Source: Cognataquiflexum gelatinilyticum
Lineage (GTDB): Bacteria; Bacteroidota; Bacteroidia; Cytophagales; Cyclobacteriaceae
Direction: 5' to 3'
Length of the DNA stretch: 64,000 bases
Assembly (NCBI RefSeq): GCF_024813435.1
Contig: NZ_JANAEZ010000003.1
Location: forward strand, 310,001-374,000
Both the position numbers and the translations under genes were made by a program. How positions within the stretch are numbered: the first letter of the stretch is position 1; every line of letters starts with the position of its first letter. Below the pieces are notes generated by a model, which was given only the letters and a program-made list of their open reading frames with translations, was not told where the DNA came from and did not search any database. Below, piece after piece: positions 1-8,293 of this stretch.

Positions 1-442
1 GGAAACAGCAGGTTTGGTCAGGGGGAAGTGAGTTTAGTTTTAATGGTCAACAGGAAATAGTCCACGGTCCATAGTCCATAGTCAACGGTCCACTGACCAC
101 AGTCCACCGAAATATCAATTGTAATTCATACCAGGTAGTAATTGGATTGGGGTAATTGAGGAAGTTCTGATATTTTGTATACTGGGTTTGTATCTGGACT
201 TTACTTGGAAGAAACATAGGTTATATTCCAACTCTTGGGTAATTTTTAAATGAAATTCTATAAAAAAGGAGCTTTTGCTTCAATATTTGTTTTGAATCAA
301 AACTCTAAGATTTTTATAAACTTAATAATGGATATTTAAAGATAGATTGTGGGTTTGGTTCGAATAATTAAAATGCATATTGTTATTTTCATATATTCAA
401 CACTAATGGTTTAGAATAAAGAAAATAATTAACGGAATTAAT
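1..442. other. Gene-free AT-rich leader
   Basis: I see no credible coding region here. Positions about 52-110 hold a low-complexity run of GTCCA/GTCAACGGTCC-like words (variants of GTCCAYRGTC), a kind of short degenerate repeat often seen between genes in Bacteroidota. The rest is AT-rich and without recognisable signals. Confidence 0.5.
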
Positions 443-473
443 AAAAAATACCCTGATCAGGGTATTTTTTTTT
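443..473. terminator. Bidirectional rho-independent terminator
   Basis: A perfect palindrome centred on TGATCA (ATACCCTGATCAGGGTAT) is flanked by six A on the left and nine T on the right, so it can form a GC-containing hairpin with a U tract in either direction. It probably ends a gene that lies left of the window. Confidence 0.7.
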
Positions 474-652
474 GCTAGGTCTTTTTATACTTTTGATACG
501 GGTGATTAAGCGACTTTTCGCATTGATTTTTTATCGAAAGATTTCTAAACTAGGTAGGGATTGTCTAAAGAAAATTTTTTAACCCTACTTTTTTTGTTTT
601 AGGTTTATTCACCGCAAAGGATTCAATGGTTTCGGAAAGGGCGGAAGGAAGG

Positions 653-1007
653 TTTTTCTTTTTTACCACATAGACCACATGGTTTTTTCTTTTTTAGCAC
701 GTAGATCACATAGACCACATAGTTTTTTCTTTTTACCACAAAGACCACAAAGACCACAAAGTTTTTTCTTTTTTACCACATAGATCACATAGACCACATA
801 GTTTTTTCTTTTTACCACAAAGACCACAAAGACCACAAAGTTTTTTCTTTTTTACCACATAGATCACATAGACCACATAGTTTTTTCTTTTTACCAAAAA
901 GACCACAAAGACCACAAAGTTTTTTCTTTTTACCACAAAGACCACAAAGACCACATGGTTTTTTCTTTTTTACTATATAGATCACATCGGCCGCATAGGC
1001 CACGTAG
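653..1007. repeat. Nested tandem repeat array, nine units
   Basis: Nine contiguous units, mostly 39-40 bp, begin with TTTTTTCTTTTT(T) and continue with three 9-mers of the type ACCACAWAG. Two subtypes exist: the T type (ACCACATAG, 40 bp; 683, 762, 841) and the A type (ACCACAAAG, 39 bp; 723, 802, 881, 920). They alternate to give a 79-bp higher-order period. The first unit (653-682) is short and the last (959-1007) is diverged and carries one extra 9-mer. The units are contiguous with no unique spacers. Reading frames on the minus strand through the array encode only monotonous K/C/G/L repeats and are not genes. Confidence 0.9.
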
Positions 1008-1156
1008 TTTTTTTTCCTGTGGTTCTGTGTAGGAATTAAATTTAGGTTTACCTGATTCCTGTGGGTCGTTTTAGCAAGGAGAGCAGAAGAAAACTTTCAC
1101 CCGTGGGTAGATAAATTCAAAATGGGGAATTTATTACCATATTTACTTTATTTATT

Positions 1157-1164
1157 TATATTTG
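1157..1164 (+). promoter_or_regulatory. Candidate -7 box of polysaccharide operon
   Basis: TATATTTG matches the Bacteroidota -7 consensus TAnnTTTG exactly. No clear TTG lies at the -33 spacing, so support is partial. If used, transcription would start near 1171, between this box and the ATG at 1192. That favours the ATG over the in-frame TTG at 1162, which lies inside the box. Confidence 0.4.
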
Positions 1165-1191
1165 AAGACTTATCGACCCCGCTTAGCATCT

Positions 1192-2007
1192 ATGAAGCAG
1201 CTTCTCATTTGGATTGTTTTCTTATTTTTAGCAGTTTCCTGTATCAGCAACAAGAGGATTACTTACCTTCAAAACCTTCCGGAAAATGAACCGATCGAAT
1301 TGGATCAATTTATTCCTTTTGCCGAGGTGGAATACCGGTATATCCTTCAGCCCTTTGATATTGTGGATATTGATTTTGCCTCTTCCAATGAGGAATTGAC
1401 CAAGGCATTTGAGTTTCAGGGTTCAAGGTCTGCAAGAGGCGGTGGTGGCGGTGGTGGAGGTGGTGCCGGCGATATATTTTACTTTACTGGTTATTCTTTA
1501 GACCAAGAAGGTTATATCCTGTTGCCAAAGATCGGTAGGTTGAAAATTTCCGGTCTCAGTGAAGAAGAGGCGAGGGTTAAGGTACAAGAAGAAATCAGGG
1601 CTTATTTCAAAGAAGAGGTTTTTGTCAAGTTGCGGATCGGTGGAATCCGGTTTACAGCTATGGGAGAATTCAGCAGTGGAGGACCTATGGTGATTATGAA
1701 AAACAGGGCCACCATTTTTGATGCCATTTCCATGGCTGGAGAGACAAATATTTTGGCAAGTAAGAACAAGCTGTTTTTGATCCGGCAATATGATGGGGGG
1801 ACAAAAATCCATCAAATCAATCTGAACGACAGGGCTTTGTTGGCTTCTCCTTACTATTTTATCCAACCCAATGATATTTTATATTTAGAACCGATGAGAA
1901 TCAGGCAGATCGGCAATGCGGATAATTTTTCGCAATCTTTGGGTTTAATCATTTCTGTCACCACTTCACTTTTATTGATTTTTGCGCTAATCAGGGGTAA
2001 TTTATGA
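1192..2007 (+). CDS. Wza-like polysaccharide export lipoprotein
   Basis: Predicted outer-membrane polysaccharide export protein (poly_export/SLBB family) that passes capsule or exopolysaccharide across the outer membrane together with the kinase encoded next. From ATG 1192 it has 271 residues: a signal peptide with a lipobox ending at Cys17 (LAVSC), the export domain from about residue 45 (YILQPFDIVDIDF), an SLBB-like region over about 140-240, and a C-terminal hydrophobic segment typical of the Bacteroidota form. A run of nine glycines (residues 83-91), encoded by a GGT-rich microsatellite, interrupts the export domain. The frame also opens with a TTG at 1162, but the ATG places the signal peptide at the N terminus. 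It overlaps the next gene by ATGA. Confidence 0.85.
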   Translation: MKQLLIWIVFLFLAVSCISNKRITYLQNLPENEPIELDQFIPFAEVEYRYILQPFDIVDIDFASSNEELTKAFEFQGSRSARGGGGGGGGGAGDIFYFTGYSLDQEGYILLPKIGRLKISGLSEEEARVKVQEEIRAYFKEEVFVKLRIGGIRFTAMGEFSSGGPMVIMKNRATIFDAISMAGETNILASKNKLFLIRQYDGGTKIHQINLNDRALLASPYYFIQPNDILYLEPMRIRQIGNADNFSQSLGLIISVTTSLLLIFALIRGNL

Positions 2008-4460
2008 TAGACGGGAAGATTGACATATCGAAGTTTGAGCAGGAAGCTAAGCCTATTGACATCAAGTATTACCTGATCAAGTATTCGCGTTATTGGCCTT
2101 TATACGCCACCTGTATATTCATTGCGATGGTTTTGGTTTTTTTGTTTCACCGCTATTCGGTAGAAGAATACCAAGTGCAGGGCAGTGTGCTGATCAAGCC
2201 AAAAAATTCTCCCGAGGTTCGGATACTGGACAGATCCAACATTTTTTCAGGGAGCAATAACCTTGAAAACGATATCCTTTTGTTTACTTCCAAAAATCTA
2301 GCGGAGGAAGCATTGAAAAAATTGCACTTTGATGTCAGTTATTATGCCTCCACCAATATCAAGGAAGTAGAATTGTATGACAAGTCACCAATTAAAGTAT
2401 TGGTTGATTGGGATGTGCATCAATCTGAAGGTGGGACAGTCCATTTTACCATGGTTTCTGATACCGAGTTTACCTTGACCAAGGAGGATAAGGCCTTTTT
2501 TGATTTTTTCAATTCAAAAAACAACCGGCCTTTGGATGAAGCTATTTTGAATAAAACCTACAAGTTTGGGGAGGTGATCCAGTCGGATCATTCCAAATTT
2601 GTCATCCATCAGAATAGGGAGATGGAGGAGGGAGACAAATTGTATTTTATTATCCATAATCCGGTGGATGTATTGGACAATTATTCAAGAGCTGTGACAG
2701 TGAGGCCGGTCAATAGTTTGGGAACTGTCTTGCAGGTATCGATGGTGTCTCAGGTGGTAGAAAAGGGAAGGGATTATGTCAATGCCCTTATGGATTCCTT
2801 TATAGATTATGACCTTAAGGAAAAGAACAGGATTTCGGAAAACACCCTGCGGTTTATCAGTGATCAGATGCATATTCTGGAAGATACTTTGAAGATGGTA
2901 GAGAGTTCCATGCTGAACTTCAAGGTAGACAATAAGCTGATGGATGTGAACTCTGAATTCGGCGGGGTTTTGGGCAACATCCAAAATTTAGAAGATTTGA
3001 TCCAGGACATAGATTTTGAATTGAGTTATTACCAATCTTTGCAGACCTACCTCAGTACCAAGACCAAGGATTATTCTGATATCATTGCCCCATCTATTGT
3101 GGGTTTGAGTGACGGATTTTTGAATGGGCTAATAAAAACCCTGGTTGATGTTTCCATGGAGAGAAGGAAATTATTAGCAGTGGTCAATGAAAACCATCCC
3201 AATGTGGTACAAGTGGACGAGCAGATCAGTAAGCTGCGAGAGAATATTTTTGAAAACATCAATAACCTGGTTTCGAATACTGAGCGCAGGAAGGCAGAAG
3301 CCCAAAAAAGGCTCAAGGAGTTGGATGAAGAGTTTGCCAAATTGCCACAGACAGAATCCGATTACACCAAGATTTTGAGGCAGTTTAAGTTGAGGGAAAA
3401 CCTTTATAATTATCTTTTGGAGAAAAGGGCAGAGGCAGGCATTGCGAAAGCTTCAAATATTCCAGACAATTCGGTATTGGATTATGCCCGAAGGGGAAGT
3501 TTGATATTTCCAAAGAAGGCCCAAAACTATGGTTTGGCATTGGGACTTGGATTTTTTATCCCCTTGTTGTTTTTGTTGGCTTTTCATTATCTCAACAACA
3601 GGATCATGGATCAGATCCAATTGAAGAATGCAATTAGGATACCTTTGTTGGGCACCATCGGTTTGAGTAATAAGGATACCAATATGATCGTAGCCGAATT
3701 TCCAAAAGCCATGGTTTCGGAATCCTTCAGGTCATTGAGGTCAGCCTTGTTTTATATTGCAAGTGAGAAAAAGTGTAAAAAAATTCTGGTCACTTCTTCG
3801 GTATCCGGAGAAGGAAAGACTTTTATCAGTCTTAACCTGGCAGCCGCAATGGCACTGAGTGGCAAGAAGACGGTTTTGATAGGGTTGGATTTGAGGAAAC
3901 CGAAAATCGCAGATTATGTGGGCGTAGGCAATAAGGTAGGACTTTCCTCCTATTTGGTAGACCGGTCAACCAAGGAGGAAATTGTCATTCCTACCAAATA
4001 TGAGAACCTGTATATAGTTCCTTCCGGACCTATTCCGCCCAATCCTGCTGAATTGTTGCTTAAAGACAAGATGACTGAGTTTCTGACTTACCTGGAAGGT
4101 GAATTTGATGTAGTGGTAATGGATACCCCTCCAATAGGTTTGGTGTCCGAAACAATGGATTTGTTACGTTTCTCGGATGTAAACCTGTATATCATCCGCC
4201 AAGACTATACCCACAAAAAGTACCTGCTGATGATCAACGATCTCTATGCCAATGATCAGATTAGGGATTTTTATGCTGTTTTCAATGGCATGCGGGCAGG
4301 AGGAGATATTTATGACTTTGGAGGTTACAATTATGGCTACGGCTATAATTATTCTTATATGAGAAAAAACAAATATACGGGCAACTATTACGAAGAAGAT
4401 GATTCCAAGAAGAAACCGTCCCAATGGCTCGATAAACTTATAGGGAAGTTTAGGGTGTAA
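2004..4460 (+). CDS. Wzc-like polysaccharide tyrosine autokinase
   Basis: Inner-membrane polysaccharide co-polymerase fused to a BY-kinase, which sets chain length and couples synthesis to export. Of 818 residues, the Wzz domain is bounded by membrane segments near 31-49 and 508-530, with a long coiled coil and the GNVR-type region between. The cytoplasmic kinase has Walker A SGEGKT (Lys605), Walker A' (LDLRKPK) and Walker B VVVMDTPP (Asp707). The tail after about residue 768 carries ten tyrosines, the expected autophosphorylation cluster. It starts by ATGA overlap with the export lipoprotein, so the two are co-translated. No glycosyltransferase follows, so the rest of the pathway must lie elsewhere in the genome. 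Confidence 0.92.
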   Translation: MIDGKIDISKFEQEAKPIDIKYYLIKYSRYWPLYATCIFIAMVLVFLFHRYSVEEYQVQGSVLIKPKNSPEVRILDRSNIFSGSNNLENDILLFTSKNLAEEALKKLHFDVSYYASTNIKEVELYDKSPIKVLVDWDVHQSEGGTVHFTMVSDTEFTLTKEDKAFFDFFNSKNNRPLDEAILNKTYKFGEVIQSDHSKFVIHQNREMEEGDKLYFIIHNPVDVLDNYSRAVTVRPVNSLGTVLQVSMVSQVVEKGRDYVNALMDSFIDYDLKEKNRISENTLRFISDQMHILEDTLKMVESSMLNFKVDNKLMDVNSEFGGVLGNIQNLEDLIQDIDFELSYYQSLQTYLSTKTKDYSDIIAPSIVGLSDGFLNGLIKTLVDVSMERRKLLAVVNENHPNVVQVDEQISKLRENIFENINNLVSNTERRKAEAQKRLKELDEEFAKLPQTESDYTKILRQFKLRENLYNYLLEKRAEAGIAKASNIPDNSVLDYARRGSLIFPKKAQNYGLALGLGFFIPLLFLLAFHYLNNRIMDQIQLKNAIRIPLLGTIGLSNKDTNMIVAEFPKAMVSESFRSLRSALFYIASEKKCKKILVTSSVSGEGKTFISLNLAAAMALSGKKTVLIGLDLRKPKIADYVGVGNKVGLSSYLVDRSTKEEIVIPTKYENLYIVPSGPIPPNPAELLLKDKMTEFLTYLEGEFDVVVMDTPPIGLVSETMDLLRFSDVNLYIIRQDYTHKKYLLMINDLYANDQIRDFYAVFNGMRAGGDIYDFGGYNYGYGYNYSYMRKNKYTGNYYEEDDSKKKPSQWLDKLIGKFRV

Positions 4461-4640
4461 GGTAGTGTCATGCTGCGTGTAGCAAGGCATCTCAGGGGAG
4501 CCTTAATTGTTGTCTGCTATGCGTTGTTGAAAGGGGTTAATTGGTTAATGGTTAATTGTTGTCAGGTTGTCTGCTTTGCGTTGTCGGGTTGTTGGAAGGG
4601 GTTGATTGGTTATTTGGTTATTGGTTAATAGTTAATAAGT
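4461..4640. repeat. Intergenic direct repeat and low-complexity patch
   Basis: Right after the kinase gene comes GTCATGCTGCGTGTAGCAAG-type sequence (4468-4490), resembling a short dispersed motif common in Bacteroidota intergenic DNA. It is followed by two imperfect direct copies (about 4508-4556 and 4565-4635) of GTTGTCTGCTWTGCGTTGT, then GAAGGGGTTRATTGGTTA and a GGTTAAT-rich tail. No coding potential is visible. Confidence 0.6.
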
Positions 4641-4680
4641 TACTTTTATAAGAGTGGTTACCCTAGGGGAGGAATCAAAG

Positions 4681-4716
4681 AAAAAGCCCTTGAGACTTAG
4701 TCCCAAGGGCTTTTTC
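4681..4716. terminator. Bidirectional terminator between convergent genes
   Basis: The stem AAAAAGCCCTTG pairs with CAAGGGCTTTTT, with further pairing (GAC/GTC) towards the loop. It lies between the plus-strand kinase gene and the minus-strand small Lys-rich gene and can end transcription of both. Confidence 0.85.
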
Positions 4717-4745
4717 TATTGCCTGAATTGATTGACTCATTTCGG

Positions 4746-4856
4746 TCAATCATTTTTCTTACCGTCTTTTTTGGCTTTCTTTTCAGCCCTTTTTTCTTTA
4801 AGGTTTTTGCCAGGCTTCTTTTTCTCTTCCTTTTTTACAGTTTTTTCTTTTGACAT
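4746..4856 (-). CDS. Small lysine-rich protein (36 aa)
   Basis: ATG at 4856 to TGA at 4746 encodes 36 residues of which almost half are Lys (starts MSKEKTVKKEEKKKPGKN, ends KKDGKKND). It is extremely basic, has no hydrophobic segment, and is likely a soluble, disordered, helix-prone peptide that could bind nucleic acid or ribosomes; that role is inferred from composition only. A terminator follows it at once, which supports a transcribed gene. I cannot name a family. Low complexity means a chance open frame remains possible. Confidence 0.55.
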   Translation of the reverse strand: MSKEKTVKKEEKKKPGKNLKEKRAEKKAKKDGKKND

Positions 4857-4975
4857 GGCTAGTAAATTTTATAAAAGTTAGCTGTAAATCTGCAATTCTC
4901 CAATGAAGCAGTTAAGGATTATTTTTAATGACTACATCAAATGAGAAGAACCCTGTTTTAATCGGTTGAAAGTCT

Positions 4976-5368
4976 TTAGACTACCTTGTCAATTACCCTT
5001 TCCAATTTTTGTTGGACATCCAATGCTAATGGTCCGATGCTGCTGTCTCCCATGCTTCCCATGGCTGCCACTGGATCTACGGCAGATATTTCTATGTCCC
5101 CATTTGAAAGTTCACGCAAGGTGACATTACAGGGTAAAAGGACACTCATGTGTGGGTCTATGGTCAGCACTTTGTCAGCATAGACGGGATTGCAAGCACC
5201 CAAAATCAGGAAAGGCTTGTAGTCTTTGTCCAGCTTCTTTTTCATGGTGGCCTGAATATCGATTTCTGTCAGGACGCCGAAGCCTTCGGATTTCAATGCT
5301 TCGGTGATTTTTTCTTTGACAGCGAGGAAATCCTGTTTTGGGAGGGTTTTTGAGATATGGAAAGTCAT
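4976..5368 (-). CDS. DUF302 domain protein
   Basis: A 130-residue soluble protein spanning a single DUF302 domain, a small alpha/beta fold of unknown biochemical role. Visible family features are the opening stretch HISKTLPKQDFLAVKEKITEAL, the central LGACNPVYADKVL segment and LLPCNVTLRE near the middle with its Cys. Length is normal for the family, with no signal peptide. The ATG at 5368 fits the domain start. The neighbouring 61-residue membrane protein on the same strand is separated by about 100 bases and may be transcribed independently. Confidence 0.85.
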   Translation of the reverse strand: MTFHISKTLPKQDFLAVKEKITEALKSEGFGVLTEIDIQATMKKKLDKDYKPFLILGACNPVYADKVLTIDPHMSVLLPCNVTLRELSNGDIEISAVDPVAAMGSMGDSSIGPLALDVQQKLERVIDKVV

Positions 5369-5471
5369 GGATATATAAAGTTGATTTGGTTAAATTTAGG
5401 GGTTTATACTAATGAAAAAGGTGATAATTGTTACTTGGGAAAGGGTTATATGAATGAGTTGATGGATTTTA

Positions 5472-5657
5472 TCAATCTTTCGGAGCCGCATCCTCTTCAA
5501 TCACATCCTGCTCTACAGTAAATACAATGTCGTCTTTTGATTTGGTTTCACCCGTGTAAAAATTATGGACGCCCAACATAAAAGCCACAATCAAGACCCA
5601 AGCAAGGTTGCGGATAGATTTCCAAACGGGTTTTAAGAATTTAGCCACTAGGTTCAT
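5472..5657 (-). CDS. Small single-pass membrane protein (61 aa)
   Basis: Starting at the ATG at 5657, the product has 61 residues: a short basic N-terminal segment (MNLVAKFLKPVWKSIRN), one transmembrane helix (about 18-34) and a 27-residue acidic tail ending EEDAAPKD. I read it as an inner-membrane microprotein of unknown function. The frame stays open further upstream to 5810, but that extension is compositionally odd and carries no signal, so the internal ATG, directly before the basic-hydrophobic start, is preferred. Confidence 0.55.
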   Translation of the reverse strand: MNLVAKFLKPVWKSIRNLAWVLIVAFMLGVHNFYTGETKSKDDIVFTVEQDVIEEDAAPKD

Positions 5658-5978
5658 CGGATTCGAATTTAGGTAATTTCCAAAGCTAATTATCATTTCA
5701 AAAAATATACCACTGTTTTTTCTGCCAAAAAGGCTTACAATCCATGTTTTTAAGTCAGGAAAAGATCTTTTCCTCATTGACATCTGAATCCTTGCATGGG
5801 GTTTTTCCAAATCCTTTTTTTGCTAAAATTATTTGGTTAGGGACATAATTTTTCACCGAATTCATAAGGGAGCAGGAATAGTAAACAGCACTTAACATTC
5901 TTTCACACTTTATAATTTTTAGCCAGGCAACGTCTGAGTAAATTTTCAGGTTCCGATTTTTGAAAACCACACAAACTC
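5658..5978. other. Divergent intergenic region before sigma operon
   Basis: These 321 bases separate the minus-strand membrane miniprotein from the ECF sigma operon and must hold promoters for both. I see AT-rich sequence but no full TTTG-N19-TAnnTTTG match and no coding region I would defend; frames open on the minus strand across it look like chance extensions. Confidence 0.4.
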
Positions 5979-6521
5979 TTGGAAGAATCTGAAATCATAG
6001 CAGGCTGCATCAAAAATGACCCTTATACACAACGGTGTCTTTTTGACAGGCATTATAAGCGGACCTTCCATATGGCGATGCGGTACCTGGCCAACTACCA
6101 TGATACTGAAGATGTCCTGTCGGTTTCCTACACCAAGATTTTCAAAAACATAAGACAGTTTGAAAATAGGGGAGATGGGAGTTTTCAAAAGTGGATCAAC
6201 ACGGTTGTGATCAATGAAGCGATCAGGTTTCTGAAAAGCAAAAGAGCACTTCTTTTTCAGGAAGATGAAGAGCTCCTAACATTGAATGTCAGCTTTACGG
6301 ATAACAGTGATTTGCTAGATACAGAAGAGGTGTCTCAGGTATTGGAATCGATGCCCAAGGGATACAGAACAGTTTTCAACCTCTTTGCTATCGAAGGATA
6401 TTCGCACAAAGAAATAGCTGAAATGCTGCAGATCAATGAAAACACCTCCAAATCCCAACTCAGCAAAGCAAGAAATTATATGATTTTAAAATTAAAAAAA
6501 TCAAGCCATGCACTTAAATGA
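5979..6521 (+). CDS. ECF-type RNA polymerase sigma factor
   Basis: Group 4 (extracytoplasmic function) sigma factor of 180 residues that would direct RNA polymerase to a stress or surface regulon. Region 2 covers about residues 20-90 (DRHYKRTFHMAMRYL, DTEDVLSVSYTKIFKNI), and region 4 with its helix-turn-helix about 120-172 (MPKGYRTVFNLFAIEGYSHKEIAEML). A stop codon at 5961 is in frame just upstream, so the TTG at 5979 is the only start that preserves a complete region 2. The next gene overlaps by 14 bases and encodes a one-TM protein, consistent with a sigma/anti-sigma pair. Confidence 0.88.
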   Translation: MEESEIIAGCIKNDPYTQRCLFDRHYKRTFHMAMRYLANYHDTEDVLSVSYTKIFKNIRQFENRGDGSFQKWINTVVINEAIRFLKSKRALLFQEDEELLTLNVSFTDNSDLLDTEEVSQVLESMPKGYRTVFNLFAIEGYSHKEIAEMLQINENTSKSQLSKARNYMILKLKKSSHALK

Positions 6522-7179
6522 AATTGATGAAATCATCAAAAGGAGTTTGCAGGATTCAGAAAGGAAGTCCGAAACCCATGCCCTGGAAGCAAAAAACAGG
6601 ATTTGGGAATCCATCGAAAAGCCCAGGAAAAAATCCGGCTTGTATTGGGGATTTGTACTGGCAATGGCGGCAGCGGTGTCCTTTTTTCTCATCTCCACCT
6701 TCCTGTTTCTGAAATTACAATCCAAGCAGGAGGAACTTGTAGCGCTGAGGACAAATACATCCACCGAAACTCAACCGGATCTAAAAACCAGTGAAAGCCT
6801 TCCTCAAGATGAAGCAACCGAATCAGAAACCCAGACCATAGTCATGAATGAACCAGTTCCTGATTTGAAAAGGGAGAAAAATATTTCACAGAAACAAACT
6901 CCAATCAAAGAGCAAGTCAAAGAAGATGCCGCTGAAGAACCAGTTCCGGAAATTGCAATCCCCCACAATTCAGTTACCGAATTGCCCACATCTGAAACAG
7001 AAATTCCGGAAGTAGAAATTGCCAAACTTAAAGCTGAACTGATTTCACCGGAAGAAATCAAAGAAGAAAATCAAGCCAATCCAAAAACCAAAACTGTTTC
7101 AAAAATTCGGTTTAGGTTTGGAAACAGTGACCCATCCTATAATTCCAATAATTCGCTCGCCCTCACCATCAAATTTTAA
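6508..7179 (+). CDS. One-TM protein, putative anti-sigma partner
   Basis: A 223-residue protein with a cytoplasmic N terminus of about 44 residues (MHLNEIDEIIKRSLQDSE), one membrane helix at about 45-69, and a long Glu/Pro/Thr-rich periplasmic stretch ending in a short basic motif (KIRFRFGNSDPSYNS). The layout and the 14-base overlap with the sigma gene are those of an anti-sigma factor or sigma-linked membrane protein, but no zinc-binding ZAS motif (HxxxCxxC) is visible, so the role is inferred. The periplasmic part is low complexity, probably disordered. The next gene begins 17 bases later. Confidence 0.7.
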   Translation: MHLNEIDEIIKRSLQDSERKSETHALEAKNRIWESIEKPRKKSGLYWGFVLAMAAAVSFFLISTFLFLKLQSKQEELVALRTNTSTETQPDLKTSESLPQDEATESETQTIVMNEPVPDLKREKNISQKQTPIKEQVKEDAAEEPVPEIAIPHNSVTELPTSETEIPEVEIAKLKAELISPEEIKEENQANPKTKTVSKIRFRFGNSDPSYNSNNSLALTIKF

Positions 7180-7196
7180 ACTAAACCAACTATTTT

Positions 7197-8171
7197 ATGA
7201 AACCTTGCTTACGATTACTGACTTTGCTATGCCTTATGAGTTTCCAGTCCGTTTTTGCCCAAAGACCTGGAGGTCCACAGGATACCATCTATTATCATGG
7301 AAATGAGAATCTGAACATCTATATCCTGTCTTCCGATTACCACAAGCTGACCAAAGACGATAAACTCCAAAACATCCTCCTTGATTTCCAAAACAAGTTA
7401 AAGGAGATCAAAAGTATGGTTCCTTTGTCCTCATCCTATACTATCGATTACCAATACAATAGCAAAATTGAAATCCTGAAGAGCGACCGAATTGCAAGTT
7501 TTACCATTTCTGAAGGTAAAAGCCTCAAGCAAGATTTTCAGAACCAAGCACTCATCACAGATCCGGGGAGCAGGTACCATGTGAATATTGGCTTTGATGG
7601 CTTGGAAACTTTGGTCAATGCGGATTTTACTCAAATCATTGGAGAAATCATCGCTGAACTTCCCGGAAAAGACAGGTACCTAAGGTATCTCGAATACCAA
7701 CCTGAGGCCACAACAAACAAAGCCAAATTGATCCAAAACAGGCCTTCAGGGTATCTTGACATGCTGAGTCTGCAGGCTGGCGTCGGTGCCAATGTTTTCA
7801 GAAGTAAATTTTTGACGGATATCACAGGAGAATTAAGCCTTCAACTTAACCAAAAAGGCATTTTGAGAAACCAGATTTATGTTTCCAACAACCTGATGTT
7901 TTCATTCAATGAGTCAAATTCGGCTATCATCAACAATTTTACAAATGTTGGATATAGAATAAATTTCTCTAATCAAAGAGATAAACCAAACTGGCTAGGC
8001 GTTGAATTCGGCACACTTACGAAAAGGAGCGGGGATATTTTTCAACCCAATACCATGCGGTTTGGATTTAACTGGAAAGCCGCAAAGCACATCACAGTTG
8101 CACCGCAGATGTATTTCGATGGATTTTTCAAAAATGTCAGTCCGGGATTCAGGATAGGGATTGGGCTGTAA
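7197..8171 (+). CDS. Exported protein of sigma operon, unknown function
   Basis: A 324-residue protein with a clear signal peptide (MKPCLRLLTLLCLMSFQSVFA, cleavage before QRPGG). The mature part has no motif I recognise. The last third alternates polar and hydrophobic residues and ends MYFDGFFKNVSPGFRIGIGL, a pattern of amphipathic strands ending near a hydrophobic residue that suggests an outer-membrane beta-barrel. It is third in the sigma operon, 17 bases after the TM gene, and is probably a target or sensor of that system; this is inference. No terminator is visible before the esterase gene. Confidence 0.7.
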   Translation: MKPCLRLLTLLCLMSFQSVFAQRPGGPQDTIYYHGNENLNIYILSSDYHKLTKDDKLQNILLDFQNKLKEIKSMVPLSSSYTIDYQYNSKIEILKSDRIASFTISEGKSLKQDFQNQALITDPGSRYHVNIGFDGLETLVNADFTQIIGEIIAELPGKDRYLRYLEYQPEATTNKAKLIQNRPSGYLDMLSLQAGVGANVFRSKFLTDITGELSLQLNQKGILRNQIYVSNNLMFSFNESNSAIINNFTNVGYRINFSNQRDKPNWLGVEFGTLTKRSGDIFQPNTMRFGFNWKAAKHITVAPQMYFDGFFKNVSPGFRIGIGL

Positions 8172-8293
8172 CCAATCTCAAGCAAAAAATATGATCTGAT
8201 TGTTATTGCCAAAATAGGCCATTGATGTATCCTTCGTAGGAATTTATAAGGCTTTTTTCTATTTTCACATTTTGAGACAATAGAAAAACAAAT

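Noticed and set aside
733..1003. Minus-strand coding regions through the tandem array
   Set aside because: The translations are only reiterated K/C/G/L words that mirror the DNA repeats.
653..1007. CRISPR array
   Set aside because: Units are contiguous and nearly identical; there are no unique spacers and no cas genes.
1162..1191. TTG start of the Wza-like gene
   Set aside because: It lies inside a candidate -7 box and would place ten charged residues before the signal peptide.
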